A DNA stretch of 64,000 nucleotides, taken from Burkholderia ambifaria (GTDB lineage Bacteria; Pseudomonadota; Gammaproteobacteria; Burkholderiales; Burkholderiaceae). Below the pieces are notes generated by a model. It saw only the letters and a program-made list of their open reading frames with translations. It made no database searches and was not told the origin of the DNA. Below are positions 37,592-47,628 of this stretch, piece by piece. A program made the position numbers and the translations under genes. Location of the stretch: the NCBI RefSeq assembly GCF_001443045.1, contig NZ_LKPJ01000015.1, forward strand, positions 73,916 through 137,915, read 5' to 3'. Numbering within the stretch: position 1 is the first letter of the stretch; each line of letters opens with the position of its first letter.

Positions 37592-38271
37592 GTCTCGCTC
37601 CAGATTCTCAACAGGTTGTGATAACAGCCGACGAGACTGCGGCATGCCTGCGCATCGGCGCCGCTTGCGTTGAGCCGCTGGATCGCCGTGTCCATGTCGA
37701 ACAGCAGCGCGCGCTGCGCATCGCTGCGCACGAGGCTCTGCACCCAGAAGAAGCTCGCGACGCGCACACCGCGCGTAACCGGCGTGACCTGGTGCAGGCT
37801 CGTCGCCGGATAGACGATCATGTCGCCGGCCGGCAGCTTGACCTGCTGCACGCCATACGCATCCTCGATCACGAGTTCGCCGCCGTCGTATTCGTCGGGT
37901 GCGGACAGGAACAGCGTGACGGACACGTCGGTGCGCAGCTTCACGCCGTTCGGCAGCACGCGCACCGCGCCGTCGACGTGGCTGCCGAACGTCATCCCGC
38001 CTTCGTAGCGGTTGAACAGCGGCGGATAGACCTGGTTCGGCAGCGCCGCGCTGATGAACAACGGATTGCGCTCGACCGCGGCCAGGATCACTTCGCCCAG
38101 CTCGCGCGCGACCGGCGAATGCTCGGCGATCTGCTGGTTGCGCTTGACCGGCGCGCCCGTATAGCCGGCCGTCGCACGGCCGTCGACCCACGCGTCGCCC
38201 GCGCGGTCGAGCCGGTCGCGCACCGTGCGCACCTGCTCGGGCGTCAGCACGTTCGGAATGTGTACAAGCAT
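37588..38271 (-). CDS. piuC: PKHD-type Fe(II)/2-oxoglutarate hydroxylase, PiuC-like
   Basis: 227 residues from the ATG at 38269-38271, the normal PiuC/YbiX length; the frame runs upstream without family character. Prolyl-4-hydroxylase-like fold with the iron ligands in GSHVDGAV (His, Asp) and [13 protein letters not shown] (His, and Arg for 2-oxoglutarate). PiuC genes accompany PiuA/Fiu-type catecholate receptors under Fur control. It lies 43 bp after the receptor gene. Confidence 0.9.
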   Translation of the reverse strand: MLVHIPNVLTPEQVRTVRDRLDRAGDAWVDGRATAGYTGAPVKRNQQIAEHSPVARELGEVILAAVERNPLFISAALPNQVYPPLFNRYEGGMTFGSHVDGAVRVLPNGVKLRTDVSVTLFLSAPDEYDGGELVIEDAYGVQQVKLPAGDMIVYPATSLHQVTPVTRGVRVASFFWVQSLVRSDAQRALLFDMDTAIQRLNASGADAQACRSLVGCYHNLLRIWSET

Positions 38272-38314
38272 CGTTCCACCTGTTTGATCGAATGGCGCGG
38301 CAGCCGGCGTGGGC

Positions 38315-40522
38315 TCAGAAACGGTAGTCGAGCGTCGCGAGGAACGTACGCCCGACACCCGGCACCGCGCGGCCGCCGTCCGACTGGATCAGCGCATCGT
38401 AATAGAACTTGTTGGTCAGGTTCAGCAGGTTCAGGCGCAGGTCCCACTGCTTCGCGTGATACGCGGCCGTTGCATCCCAACGCGTATAGCCGCCCACCTG
38501 CACGTAGTCCGTGTTCGCCGCGTAGCGTCCCGACATGTAGGTCGGGCCGCCGCCGATCTCCCAGTGCGGCGTGAACGCATACGTCGTCCACAGCGTGAAC
38601 GTGTTGCGCGGCGTATTCGCGAGCGTCTTGCCCTGCGTGCCGTCGCGCGCGCTCAGGATCACGCCGTTCATGTACGTGTAGCTGCCGAACACCTGCCATT
38701 TCGGCGTGATGTGACCCGTCACGCTCGCCTGGAAGCCGCGCACGCGAATGTCGCCTTCGAGCAGGTATTCGCCCGTCGACGTCTGCGTGCGCGCGTTGCT
38801 CTTCTCCTGCTGGAACAGCGCCGACGTGACCGACAGGTTGTCGTTCAGCAGGTCCCACTTGCCGCCGACCTCGTACGACTTCGTGTGCTCGGGCGACAGG
38901 TTCTGCGTGTTGTTCGTGACCGTCAGCGTCTCGAGCGACGGGTTGAACGACGTGCCGTACGAGAAATAGTACGACTGCGATTCCGTCGGCTGGTAGATCA
39001 CGCCGGCACGCACGCTCGTGAAATAGTTCGTCTGCGACGTGTAGCCCGGTGCGTTCACGGTGTTCGCCAGATGCGCCTGGAAGCGATCCCAGCGCAGCCC
39101 GCCGACGAATTTCCAGTCGCGGCCGATCGACACCGTGTCGTTCATGTACGCGGCGAGCGTGGTCGCGCCCGATTCGGCATGGTTGGTCGGTGTCTGCGTC
39201 GCATTGGACGCCGTCGACGACAGGTAGGCCGGATCGATCAGCGACAGGATCGGCAGGCCGCTGCGCGTGTACGTCTGGTTCGTGTAGCTGTCGTGGCCGA
39301 CCTCGACCCCGGCGATCAGGTCGTGCTTCACGAAGCCCGTGTCGAACTTGAAATGCGCCATCGTGTCGTTGTCGACCGAATGGTTCTCGATCACGCGGTC
39401 GTGGCTCGCGAGCTTCACGTACAGCGCGGACATCGGCAACGACGTGTAGTTGCCGTTCGTCAGCGCGGGGCTCGACGACAGCGGCCCGGTCAGCACCGCG
39501 TTCGCGGCCGTCTCGCGCGCGTCGGTCATCGAGTGCGAGAACGACGTGCGGTTGCTGATCGTCAGCGCATCGTTGATGCGATGATCGATGCGCGCGGACA
39601 CGGTCTGGACGTCCTGGATCGTGCGGTCGTCGGTGAGGCCGTAGAACGTGTTCTTCGGCACCGGCGCCGGATGGCCGTTGACCGCGAGCACACCGTAATC
39701 CGGCATGTCGTAGTTGTGCTGGATCAGCGCGGACAGCGTCACCTCGGTCGGCGTGCCGATGCCGAAGCGCAGCTCCGGTGCGATCCCGTAGTCCTTGTTC
39801 TTCATCACGTCGCGCGTCGAACCGAGCGACTGGCCGAACGCGTTGATGCGAAACGCCGACGTCGCGCCGAGCGGCCGGTTCAGGTCGACGCTCGTGCGGT
39901 AGCGGTCGTCGGTGCCGATCGTCGTCGACACCTCGGCGGACGGCTTCAGGTTCGCCTTCTTCGACACCTGGTTGATCACGCCGCCCGTCGAGCCGCGCCC
40001 GAACAGCATCGACGACGGGCCGTACAGTACTTCGACCGAATCGAGATCGAACGTGTCGCGGTAGTACTGGTTGCGGTCGCGGAAGCCGTCGAGATAGATG
40101 TCGTTCTGCGCGGTGAAGCCGCGCAGGTTGATGTTGTTGCCGATCTGTCCGCCTTCCGCGCCGCCGATGGTGATGCCCGGCGCATTGCGCAGCGCGTCCT
40201 GGAACGACGTGAGCCCCTGCGACTCCATCAACGCCTTGTTGATCACCGTGACCGACTGCGGAATGTCGCGCAACGCGGTCGGGGTTTTCGCGCCGACGGT
40301 CGAGCGCTCGGCCTGGAAGTCCTGTTGCACGGCCTGCCCCGACACGCTGATCGTCGGCAGCGTGTCGCGCGTGGCCGCAGCGGCAGCCGGCGACGCATCG
40401 CCCGGTTTCGCGGCGGCGGCCGGCGACGATTCGGTGCTCGCGCTCTGTGCGAATGCGGGCGCAGCGATAGGCAAAGCAAAGGCCAGCGCGAGCGCGCTCG
40501 CGAACGGGGTCCTGTTCGGCAT
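38315..40522 (-). CDS. TonB-dependent siderophore receptor, PiuA/Fiu-like
   Basis: 735 residues. Signal peptide residues 1-25 (APAFA before QSAST), a Ser/Ala linker, a TonB box-like TISVSG segment, a plug domain ([37 protein letters not shown]) and a 22-strand barrel ending in the outer-membrane terminal Phe (ATLDYRF). It should import a catecholate-type ferric siderophore or its breakdown product. A Fur box lies about 160 bp upstream. First gene of a three-gene operon with piuC and the PepSY protein. Confidence 0.92.
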   Translation of the reverse strand: MPNRTPFASALALAFALPIAAPAFAQSASTESSPAAAAKPGDASPAAAAATRDTLPTISVSGQAVQQDFQAERSTVGAKTPTALRDIPQSVTVINKALMESQGLTSFQDALRNAPGITIGGAEGGQIGNNINLRGFTAQNDIYLDGFRDRNQYYRDTFDLDSVEVLYGPSSMLFGRGSTGGVINQVSKKANLKPSAEVSTTIGTDDRYRTSVDLNRPLGATSAFRINAFGQSLGSTRDVMKNKDYGIAPELRFGIGTPTEVTLSALIQHNYDMPDYGVLAVNGHPAPVPKNTFYGLTDDRTIQDVQTVSARIDHRINDALTISNRTSFSHSMTDARETAANAVLTGPLSSSPALTNGNYTSLPMSALYVKLASHDRVIENHSVDNDTMAHFKFDTGFVKHDLIAGVEVGHDSYTNQTYTRSGLPILSLIDPAYLSSTASNATQTPTNHAESGATTLAAYMNDTVSIGRDWKFVGGLRWDRFQAHLANTVNAPGYTSQTNYFTSVRAGVIYQPTESQSYYFSYGTSFNPSLETLTVTNNTQNLSPEHTKSYEVGGKWDLLNDNLSVTSALFQQEKSNARTQTSTGEYLLEGDIRVRGFQASVTGHITPKWQVFGSYTYMNGVILSARDGTQGKTLANTPRNTFTLWTTYAFTPHWEIGGGPTYMSGRYAANTDYVQVGGYTRWDATAAYHAKQWDLRLNLLNLTNKFYYDALIQSDGGRAVPGVGRTFLATLDYRF

Positions 40523-40680
40523 GGAAATCCAGTCGGAATGAAACCGCCCCGCGTGGACGCACGCAATGCGCGCGCACGAGGCACGGAAGCGTTGGCTTGC
40601 TGACCGCCGGCGATCAGGCCGACAGCACTAGCTGGCTAGGTTGACGAGTAACCGGCGGCAGACGCCGCACCGGCCACGGA

Positions 40681-40699
40681 AATGAGAATCGGTATCATT
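40681..40699. promoter_or_regulatory. Fur box
   Basis: AATGAGAATCGGTATCATT is a 19-bp sequence with AATGA/TCATT inverted ends and GAGAAT/GGTATC inner elements, matching the Fur consensus closely. It lies about 160 bp upstream of the receptor start, so iron starvation should induce the receptor, piuC and PepSY genes. Confidence 0.8.
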
Positions 40700-41006
40700 C
40701 CATGTATTTCTTTTTGTTTCAATTGATAACCGCATCGTCATGCGAAAACGCCACGTTTCCGGAAATTACTGAAAGTTTTATGTAATTTATCGAATGAATA
40801 TTGTAATTTTAATCGGCCATTTTGTCATATGAATGTGCGCTCGAAGCCTTGTACGTCAAGGCATCGAAGGCATAGCCTCTTCTGGTTTTCGCGCCTCGCC
40901 GAATCCGGCCGATCCATATGGTTTACGACGCCGACGCGTCGTCTCAGCCAAAACGACGAATTAGTCTGATGATTATCCAGGCCGAATGCCGTTTGGCATT
41001 TGATTC

Positions 41007-41035
41007 AAAATTGAAAGCTATTTGAAATAAATAGC
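41007..41035 (-). terminator. Terminator-like hairpin after the MFS gene
   Basis: On the minus strand GCTATTT and AAATAGC arms (41017-41035) with a 5-base loop are followed by TTTCAATTTT. It is 48 bp beyond the MFS stop. The AT-rich stem is weak, so confidence is moderate. Confidence 0.5.
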
Positions 41036-41082
41036 CGCAAATGAATCGGCTTCGGTTCGACGCATCGGGCCATGACATCGAC

Positions 41083-42333
41083 TCAATGATCGCGCTCCAG
41101 CGACGTCATGTTCCGCAAGGTCGGAAACAGGCGCATCCACGTGAGCGCAACGGCGATCGTCGCCGCGCCGCCGACCACGATCGCCGCCGGCGCGCCCCAC
41201 CATGCGGCCGTCACGCCCGATTCGAATTCGCCGAGCTGGTTCGACGTGCCGATGAACAACGAGTTGACCGCGCTCACGCGCCCGAGCATGTCGTCGGGCG
41301 TGCGCAGCTGCACGAGCGACAGGCGCACGACGACGCTCACCACGTCCGATGCACCCAGCGCCGCCAGCGCGACGAGCGACAGCGCGAAATGCCGCGACAA
41401 CCCGAACACGATCGTCGCGATACCGAATGCGATCACGCCGCCGAACATCGCGCGGCCCGGCCGCCCCTTCAACGGAAAACGCGTGAGCCACAGCGTGCCC
41501 GCGAGCGCACCGACCGCGGGCGCCGCGCGCAACGCGCCGAGCCCCCACGGTCCGACCTGCAGGATGTCGCGTGCGTAGATCGGCAGCAGCGCGGTCGCGC
41601 CGCCGAACAGCACGGCGAACAGGTCGAGCGACAGCGCACCGAGGATCGCCGGTTCGCGCCGGATGAACGCGATGCCCGAGAACACCGAACGCAGCGTGAC
41701 CGGCTCGCGTGCCGGCGGTGCGCTGCGCAGCGGTATCGTGCCGCTCAGCACCGCCGCGATCGCGAACGCGACCACGCTCGTGCCGAACGCGACGGGCGCA
41801 CCGATGCCATACAGCAGCCCGCCGAACGCGGGCCCGAGAATCTGCGCGGCCTGGTTCGCGGACGTCGACAGCGCGGTCGCGCGCGGCAGGTCGCTGCGCG
41901 GCACGACGGCCGGCAGCAGCGACGACACCGACGGCGATTCGAACGCGCGCGCGGTGCCGACGATCGCCGCGAGCGCATACACGCCCGGTGCGGTGAGCCC
42001 GCCGTTCGCCGCACCGAACAGGAACGCGCCGGCGGCCAGCGCCTCGACGCCCTGGCAGATCGTCGCGATGCGTCGGCGGTCGTAGCGGTCGGCCACCTGT
42101 CCGACGACGAGCGTCAGCACGAACATCGGCACGAACTGCGCGAGCCCGACGAGACCGAGCGCGAACGCGCTGTGCGTGAGCGCATAGACGTACCAGCCGA
42201 TCGCGACCGACAGGATCTGGAACGCCAGCGACGACATCACGCGCGTGCCCCAGAAGCGCTGGAACGGTGCGTGTCGGAACAGGTTGGCGGGTAGCTGGGA
42301 CGGCGAACCGGATTCGGGTAACGGGGTGGTCAT
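41083..42333 (-). CDS. MFS transporter, EntS-like exporter
   Basis: 416 residues from the ATG at 42331-42333; no good ribosome-binding site is seen, and the frame is open upstream. Twelve hydrophobic helices and MFS motif A GQVADRYDRRRI near residue 75. The protein resembles EntS/DUF894-type major facilitators that export enterobactin or other small molecules. It is next to a Fur-box-linked receptor operon on the same strand, upstream of it, so siderophore efflux is possible but not shown. Confidence 0.8.
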   Translation of the reverse strand: MTTPLPESGSPSQLPANLFRHAPFQRFWGTRVMSSLAFQILSVAIGWYVYALTHSAFALGLVGLAQFVPMFVLTLVVGQVADRYDRRRIATICQGVEALAAGAFLFGAANGGLTAPGVYALAAIVGTARAFESPSVSSLLPAVVPRSDLPRATALSTSANQAAQILGPAFGGLLYGIGAPVAFGTSVVAFAIAAVLSGTIPLRSAPPAREPVTLRSVFSGIAFIRREPAILGALSLDLFAVLFGGATALLPIYARDILQVGPWGLGALRAAPAVGALAGTLWLTRFPLKGRPGRAMFGGVIAFGIATIVFGLSRHFALSLVALAALGASDVVSVVVRLSLVQLRTPDDMLGRVSAVNSLFIGTSNQLGEFESGVTAAWWGAPAAIVVGGAATIAVALTWMRLFPTLRNMTSLERDH

Positions 42334-42479
42334 CGAGGAGGTGTCATCGGAGGAGAGCGGGCGGCCGGCGATGCGCGCTGCGGCCGAACCGCGATGATAT
42401 CGCCAACCGTGCCGATCCTGCCGGACGCGCACCCCGCGCCGGTAGCACCGGCGCACACGGCACTACCCTCCCGCCGCGC

Positions 42480-42507
42480 AAAAAAAAGCGCGAACCGCAG
42501 TTCGCGC
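42480..42507 (-). terminator. Intrinsic terminator of the porin gene
   Basis: On the minus strand GCGCGAAC and GTTCGCGC arms (42488-42507) around a 4-base loop are followed by eight T residues. It begins about 48 bp after the porin stop. Confidence 0.9.
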
Positions 42508-42554
42508 CAAAGAGAGACCTCGCTGAGGACACCGGAAGATCTACCCCACCCCAC

Positions 42555-43694
42555 TCAGAAAGAATGCCGCATCCCGATCCGCACGTCGGCCTGCGTCTGC
42601 GTGGTCGACGGCGTGAAGCTGTAGCCGATGACCGCATCGACACCCTGCGACGCGCGCAGGTAGTCGCCGGAGATGTACACGTCGGTGCGCTTCGACAGCA
42701 GGTAGTGCAGGCCGGCCGTCCCCTGGTTCCAGTGGTGGCCTTCGAAGCGCGTGTGCTGATAGCCCGCGATGAAGCTGAGCGCCGGCGTGAACTGGTACAG
42801 GCCGCCGCCTTCATACACCTGCATGTGCGACGACTGGCCGAAGCCCTTGATCGTCGTGTACGAGAAGTTCGCGTCGAGCGACAGCTTGCCGATCGTGTAG
42901 CTCGTGCCGATGCCGAACGTTCCCTGGCTGTCGACGTCCATCGCGGTGTTCGAGAACAGGTCGGTGCGCGCGCCGGTCGCCGGATCGACGGTGACGGTCT
43001 GCTGGCCGAGGAACGTATGCGTGCCGATCATTGCGTACGGGTCGAACGCATAGATGCCGTTCGGGTTGTTCAGGCGCGTGTACGCCGCACCGATCGAGAA
43101 GTCGCCCTTCGTGAAGCTCGCGCCCGCGCTCCATGCGCTGTTGCGATGGAAGTTGCCGGCGACGTTGCCGAACGAATACATCGCGCCAAACTTGAAGCCG
43201 TTCAGGTCGTTCGACAGGAACTTCACCGAGTTCGGCAGGCGGTCGCCGTTGAAGCGGTCGAAGTCGCCCTGGTGAATCGCATAGCCGCTCCCCCATGCCG
43301 AGATGTTGTAGATCGACACCAGCTCGTTGGTGATGTCCAGCTGGTTGCCGAACGACAGCGTGCCCCAGTCGTTCTGCAGGCCGACATAAGCCTGGCGTCC
43401 GAACTCCGCCCCGCCGAAGCCGAGCTGCCCGTTGCCGAGGTGGAAACCGCTCTCGAGCGTGAATACCGCTTTCAGGCCGCCACCGAGATCTTCAGTGCCC
43501 TTCAGGCCGAAGCGGTTGCCGTACGCGATGCCGTCGTCGAACTTGACCACGTGCGAGCCGCCCGTGTTGTTCACGTACGTAACGCCCGCGTCGATGATCC
43601 CGTACAGCGTCACGCTGCTCTGCGCATGGCCGATGGCGGGAATACAGGCCGCGCATACCAGCGCGACCGCTACGGCAACTTTCTTCTGCTTCAT
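42555..43694 (-). CDS. Gram-negative porin, OmpC/porin_4 type
   Basis: 379 residues from the ATG at 43692-43694 with a GGAGG-like site upstream. Signal peptide residues 1-24 (GHA before QSSVTLYG). SVTLYGIIDAGVTYVNN is the hallmark start of Burkholderia trimeric porins, and the sequence ends in GMRHSF with the terminal Phe needed for outer-membrane insertion. Predicted 16-strand barrel for passive uptake of small polar solutes. Monocistronic with a strong terminator. Confidence 0.92.
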   Translation of the reverse strand: MKQKKVAVAVALVCAACIPAIGHAQSSVTLYGIIDAGVTYVNNTGGSHVVKFDDGIAYGNRFGLKGTEDLGGGLKAVFTLESGFHLGNGQLGFGGAEFGRQAYVGLQNDWGTLSFGNQLDITNELVSIYNISAWGSGYAIHQGDFDRFNGDRLPNSVKFLSNDLNGFKFGAMYSFGNVAGNFHRNSAWSAGASFTKGDFSIGAAYTRLNNPNGIYAFDPYAMIGTHTFLGQQTVTVDPATGARTDLFSNTAMDVDSQGTFGIGTSYTIGKLSLDANFSYTTIKGFGQSSHMQVYEGGGLYQFTPALSFIAGYQHTRFEGHHWNQGTAGLHYLLSKRTDVYISGDYLRASQGVDAVIGYSFTPSTTQTQADVRIGMRHSF

Positions 43695-43950
43695 TGTCGA
43701 CCACCCTCCCTGAACCGTTCTGTGGAAAGAACCGTGGCCTGGCGCGCGCCGCAATACGCCGGCCGATTCGAATTCGGTACGTCTACTAGCTTCGGTATTT
43801 CGTTTTCCGCAATAACGTAGCCATTGGCGAAAAATACAAACCCATATTTATGGTCACCAGTCTGAAGGCGACACCAAATGGTCTCGATGCGACTGCTCGG
43901 GAAAACACCGAGACGGGCAGCCATGCAAAAAACGGCCGCCCGAACATGGA

Positions 43951-44919
43951 TCAGCGGGCGTCGAGCGCCGCGCGCACGGCCGGCAGGGCCGGTGTGCCGG
44001 ATGCGGTCGTCACGCCATTCAGCCAGCCCTCGACGAGTGCCGGGTCCGCCTTCAGCACGTGCTGCGCCGCAAGCGCGGGCGACGTCTTGTTGTCGAGCAT
44101 GTCGGCGATCATCCTGTTCTCGACGTCGACGGAGAAGGTCATCTGCCGGAACAGCCGCGCGAGGTTCGCACACTGGCCGGCAAAGCCGGAACGCGTCACG
44201 GTGTTGACGGTCGCACCGCCGTAGTTCGGACCGAAATACGCGTCGCCGCCCGACAGGTAGGTCAGGTGGAACTTGGTATTCATCAGGTGCGGCTCCCACG
44301 CGAGAAACACGATCCAGCGCTTGTCGCGCACCGCACGCTCGACCTGCGTGAGCATCCCCGTCTCGCTCGATTCGACGAGCGACCAGTTCGCCGGGCCGAG
44401 CGCATGGTCGGACAGCATCCGCTTGATGTTCTGGTTTGCGGGCGCGCCGGGCTCGATCCCGTAGATCTTGTCGCCGAAGCGGTCCGCGTAGCGTGCGAGA
44501 TCGGCGAACGTATGCACGCCCGCGGCCGCGACGTAATCGGGCACGGCCAGCGTGAACTTCGCGCCGCTCAGGTTCGCGTGGAGCACGTCGATCGACTTCT
44601 CGTCGACGAACGGCTTCACGAGCGGCGCCTGCGCGGGCATCCAGTTACCGAGGAACACGTCGACCTGCCCTTTCTTCAAGCCCTGGTATGTGATCGGCAC
44701 GGACAGGTTCGCAACGTCCTGCCGGTAGCCGAGCGCCTTCAGCACGACGCCGGCCATCGCGTTCGTCGCGTCGATGTCGGTCCAGCCGGGCGCCGCCATC
44801 TTCACGTCGCGACACGTCTGCGGGTCGGCGGCGTGCGCGGGCTGTGTCGCCATCACACATGCGGTCGCGGCGAGCGCCGCGCCGATCCTTCGGATTGCTG
44901 CTTGGGATTGCCGTTTCAT
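43951..44919 (-). CDS. choX: Choline ABC transporter binding protein, ChoX/BetX-like
   Basis: 322 residues. Signal peptide residues 1-30 (QPAHA before ADPQTC). OpuAC-type fold: CRDVKMAAPGWTDIDATNA, GNWMPAQAP, WEPHLMNTKFHLTYLSGGD. It is about 30-40% similar by eye in its conserved blocks to the CaiX-like protein at 18389. It lies 45 bp downstream of choline-sulfatase on the same strand and should bind choline released from choline-O-sulfate, or choline-O-sulfate itself. No permease or ATPase is nearby. Confidence 0.86.
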   Translation of the reverse strand: MKRQSQAAIRRIGAALAATACVMATQPAHAADPQTCRDVKMAAPGWTDIDATNAMAGVVLKALGYRQDVANLSVPITYQGLKKGQVDVFLGNWMPAQAPLVKPFVDEKSIDVLHANLSGAKFTLAVPDYVAAAGVHTFADLARYADRFGDKIYGIEPGAPANQNIKRMLSDHALGPANWSLVESSETGMLTQVERAVRDKRWIVFLAWEPHLMNTKFHLTYLSGGDAYFGPNYGGATVNTVTRSGFAGQCANLARLFRQMTFSVDVENRMIADMLDNKTSPALAAQHVLKADPALVEGWLNGVTTASGTPALPAVRAALDAR

Positions 44920-44964
44920 GGTTCGTTTCCTCCGTCGTTCGTCAATGACCGCGATGCGGACCGT

Positions 44965-46500
44965 TCAGCGCCCGACGCGCGGAAAGCGCGCCATCGCTTC
45001 GAGCGTGTCGAGTTCGATGTGATTGCGCATGTAGCGCTGGCTCGCGTCGGTGAACGGTTGCCAGTCCCACGCCTGAATGCGGCCCTGCGTCGTCGCCGCG
45101 TAATGGAAGCGGCGCCGCCGCTGGCTCGCACGCACCTGCGCGTCGAGTTCCGGCAGGTTCCAGCGTCGTGCGGCCTCCGCGCGGAACGCGGCGAGCACGT
45201 CGGCCGCTTCGGGCAGGCCGGCCAGGTTCGTGCGCTCGCGCGGATCGTCGGCGAGGTTGTAGAGCTGGTCGGGATCGGCCGGGCAATGCACGTACTTCCA
45301 GTCGCCGCGGCGGATCATCACGACCGGCGCAACCGCCCCTTCCGCGAGGTATTCGCCCAGCGCGACGTCGTGCGCGGGCGCGCCTTGCAGATGCGGCACG
45401 AGGCTCGCGCCGTCGACCGGGTCCGGCCAGCCGCCGGCGGGCGCCGCGCCGGCCAGGTCGACGAGCGTCGGCAGCAGGTCGACGTGCGACACGGGCCCGC
45501 GCACGCGCGCGGCGTCGAAACGGCCCGGCGCGTGGACGATCAGCGGCACGCGGCAGCCACCTTCGAAGAACGTCATCTTGTACCAGAGCCCGCGCTCGCC
45601 GAGCATGTCGCCGTGATCGGACGTGACGATCACGATCGTGTCGTCGGCGAACCCGCATTGCTCGAGCGCGGCCAGCACGCTGCCGAACTGCGCGTCGACG
45701 TAGGACGTCGCGCCGTAGTACGCGCGGCGTGCGGCACGAATCTGCGCATCGGTCGGCGGCGTACGGTCGTTTTCGCAGACGAAGCGCAGCCGCTGCGAAT
45801 GCGGATCGCTCTGTTCGGCGTCGAGCCGCACGGCCGGCATGTCGATCTCGTCGTCGCTATACAGATCCCAGTACTCGCGCGTGATCGCATACGGATCGTG
45901 CGGATGCGTCAGCGACACGACCATGCAGAACGGCCGCGCGTCGTGCCCGGCCGCCCGCTCGCGCGCGACGTCGTACAGCTTCTGCTTCGCCGCGAACGTG
46001 ACCTCGTCGTCGAAGTCGAGCTGGTTCGTGCGCACGCACGGGCCGGCCTCGAGCACCGAGCTCATGTTGTGATACCAGCTCGGCCGCTCGGTCGGGTGGT
46101 CCCAGTCGGGCACCCAGCCGAAGTCGGCCGGATAGATGTCGGTGGTAAGCCGCTCCTCGAAGCCGTGCAGCTGGTCGGGGCCGCAGAAATGCATCTTGCC
46201 GGACAGCATCGTGCGGTACCCGCCGGCACGCAGGTAGTGCGCGAAGGTCAGCGTTTGCGCCGGCAATTCGGCGGCGTTATCGTAGGCATCGATACCCGAT
46301 GGCAGCTTGCCGGTCAGCAGCGAGAAACGCGACGGCGCGCACAGCGGGCTCGCGCAATACGCGGCATCGAACACGACGCCTTGCGCGGCGAGGCGGTCGA
46401 GCGTCGGCGTACGCGCGACGCGGTTGCCGTATGCCGGCAACGCGAACGGCGTCAGCTGGTCGGCCATCAGGATCAGGATGTTGGGAGTCGGATTCGTCAT
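44965..46500 (-). CDS. betC: Choline-sulfatase
   Basis: 511 residues. Alkaline phosphatase superfamily sulfatase: Cys54 in CAPSRFSLLTG is the residue converted to formylglycine, and LILMADQL and TSDHGDMLGERG supply metal ligands. Length and the C-terminal choline-sulfatase domain (RAEAARRWNLPELDAQVRASQRRRRF) match BetC. It hydrolyses choline-O-sulfate to choline and sulfate. No signal peptide, so cytoplasmic. Divergent from the LysR gene at 46723 and co-directional with the choline-binding protein. Confidence 0.93.
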   Translation of the reverse strand: MTNPTPNILILMADQLTPFALPAYGNRVARTPTLDRLAAQGVVFDAAYCASPLCAPSRFSLLTGKLPSGIDAYDNAAELPAQTLTFAHYLRAGGYRTMLSGKMHFCGPDQLHGFEERLTTDIYPADFGWVPDWDHPTERPSWYHNMSSVLEAGPCVRTNQLDFDDEVTFAAKQKLYDVARERAAGHDARPFCMVVSLTHPHDPYAITREYWDLYSDDEIDMPAVRLDAEQSDPHSQRLRFVCENDRTPPTDAQIRAARRAYYGATSYVDAQFGSVLAALEQCGFADDTIVIVTSDHGDMLGERGLWYKMTFFEGGCRVPLIVHAPGRFDAARVRGPVSHVDLLPTLVDLAGAAPAGGWPDPVDGASLVPHLQGAPAHDVALGEYLAEGAVAPVVMIRRGDWKYVHCPADPDQLYNLADDPRERTNLAGLPEAADVLAAFRAEAARRWNLPELDAQVRASQRRRRFHYAATTQGRIQAWDWQPFTDASQRYMRNHIELDTLEAMARFPRVGR

Positions 46501-46546
46501 CGCGGTCGTGGGGAAATCGGTGTTCGAACGAAACGGCGCAACGCTC

Positions 46547-46579
46547 GTGCAGCGCAGCAGCCGACATGACGGACGCAGC
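46547..46579 (+). promoter_or_regulatory. AraC-type direct repeat in the betC/LysR promoter region
   Basis: GTGCAGCGCAGC at 46547-46558 is identical over 12 bases to the repeats at 63491 and 63512 near the GbdR-like gene. Exactly 21 bp further (46568-46579) lies a partial copy, GACGGACGCAGC, which shares 7 of 12 positions including the last six. It is about 47 bp upstream of the betC start. Confidence 0.45.
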
Positions 46580-46722
46580 CTGAAGAAAGTACCGCGCGCA
46601 CCGGCCGCGACTGGCTAGAATCGCGGAAGGCCTGGCGCGGCGCCGTGCCGTCCGAAGCACTATCCCCCGCCCGAATTCGCGCGGGAAGGCGTCCGGCTCT
46701 TATGAGGCCATTAGAGAGACTT

Positions 46723-47628
46723 ATGTCGAAATCCGAACCGTTACCGTCGATGCAGGCGCTGCGCGCGTTCGAATCGGCCGCCCGCCTCCAGAGCTTCACG
46801 GCCGCCGCGCGCGAGCTCGGCTCGACGCAGCCGGCCGTGAGCCAGCAGGTGTTCCAGCTCGAGGCGGAACTCGGCGTGCCGCTGTTCGAGCGCAGCCCGC
46901 GCGGCGTCACGCTGACGAGCGACGGCCAGTGCCTGTACGAAGCCGTGCGGGTGAGCCTCGACACGCTGCGTGGCGCCACCGCGACGCTGCGCGCGCGCCG
47001 CGAGCACGGCGCGCTCACGATCGTCACGGATTTCGGTTTCGCGACCTACTGGCTGATGCCGCGCCTCGCGGGGCTGAAGCGCGTGATGCCGGACGTCGAC
47101 GTGCGGGTCGTCACGTCACAGGATTACGACGCGCAGCGCGATCACGCCGACATCGCGATCCTGTTCGGCGACGGCCACTGGCCGTCGTGCACGGCCGCGC
47201 GGCTCTTTCCGGAATCCGTCACGCCCGTGTGCTCGCCCGCGTTCCGCGCCGCGCACCCGCACGTCGCGCGGCCCGAGCACCTGCATGCGCTGCCGCTGCT
47301 GCACGTGCAGCCGACGCGCCCCGAGCGCTGGCTGTCGTGGGCCGGCTGGTTCGACGCGCACGGCCTCGACGCGCCGGCCGCCGCGCGCGGCGTGACCTTC
47401 AACAGTTACGCGCTGGTGATCCATGCCGCGCTGCTGGGCGAGGGCGTCGCGCTCGGCTGGTCGCCACTCGTCGACGAGCTCGTCGCATCCGGGCAGCTCG
47501 TGAAGCTCGTCGACGCGCCCGTCGTCACGTCGCGCGGCTATTTCCTCGTGCGGCCGCCGCAGCGGCCCGAGCCGGACGCGACCCACGTGTTCCGGCGCTG
47601 GCTGCTCGACGCATGCGCGCCGGCCTGA
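46723..47628 (+). CDS. LysR-family regulator of choline sulfate utilisation
   Basis: 301 residues from the ATG at 46723, with GAGAG upstream; an ATG at 46702 is also in frame. HTH (SFTAAARELGSTQPAVSQQVFQLEAELG) at residues 22-49 and a GcvA-like sensor domain. LysR proteins of this type are regularly paired with betC and choX as choline-sulfate utilisation regulators. Divergent from betC with a 222-bp shared control region. Confidence 0.87.
   Translation: MSKSEPLPSMQALRAFESAARLQSFTAAARELGSTQPAVSQQVFQLEAELGVPLFERSPRGVTLTSDGQCLYEAVRVSLDTLRGATATLRARREHGALTIVTDFGFATYWLMPRLAGLKRVMPDVDVRVVTSQDYDAQRDHADIAILFGDGHWPSCTAARLFPESVTPVCSPAFRAAHPHVARPEHLHALPLLHVQPTRPERWLSWAGWFDAHGLDAPAAARGVTFNSYALVIHAALLGEGVALGWSPLVDELVASGQLVKLVDAPVVTSRGYFLVRPPQRPEPDATHVFRRWLLDACAPA

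Larger units (their letters stand above)
40523..41082. other. AT-rich intergenic region upstream of the TonB receptor
   Basis: 560 bp holding the Fur box (40681-40699), then a stretch (about 40700-40850 and 40960-41040) rich in A and T runs, unlike the rest of the window, and a terminator-like hairpin for the MFS gene at its right end. No protein-coding frame with a plausible start was found. Confidence 0.6.

Noticed and set aside
38309-40603. Plus-strand open frame opposite the TonB receptor
   Set aside because: Mirror frame of the receptor gene with composition unlike any protein family.
43850-44224. Plus-strand open frame between the porin and choline-binding protein genes
   Set aside because: It mostly overlaps the binding protein gene in antisense and has no family similarity.
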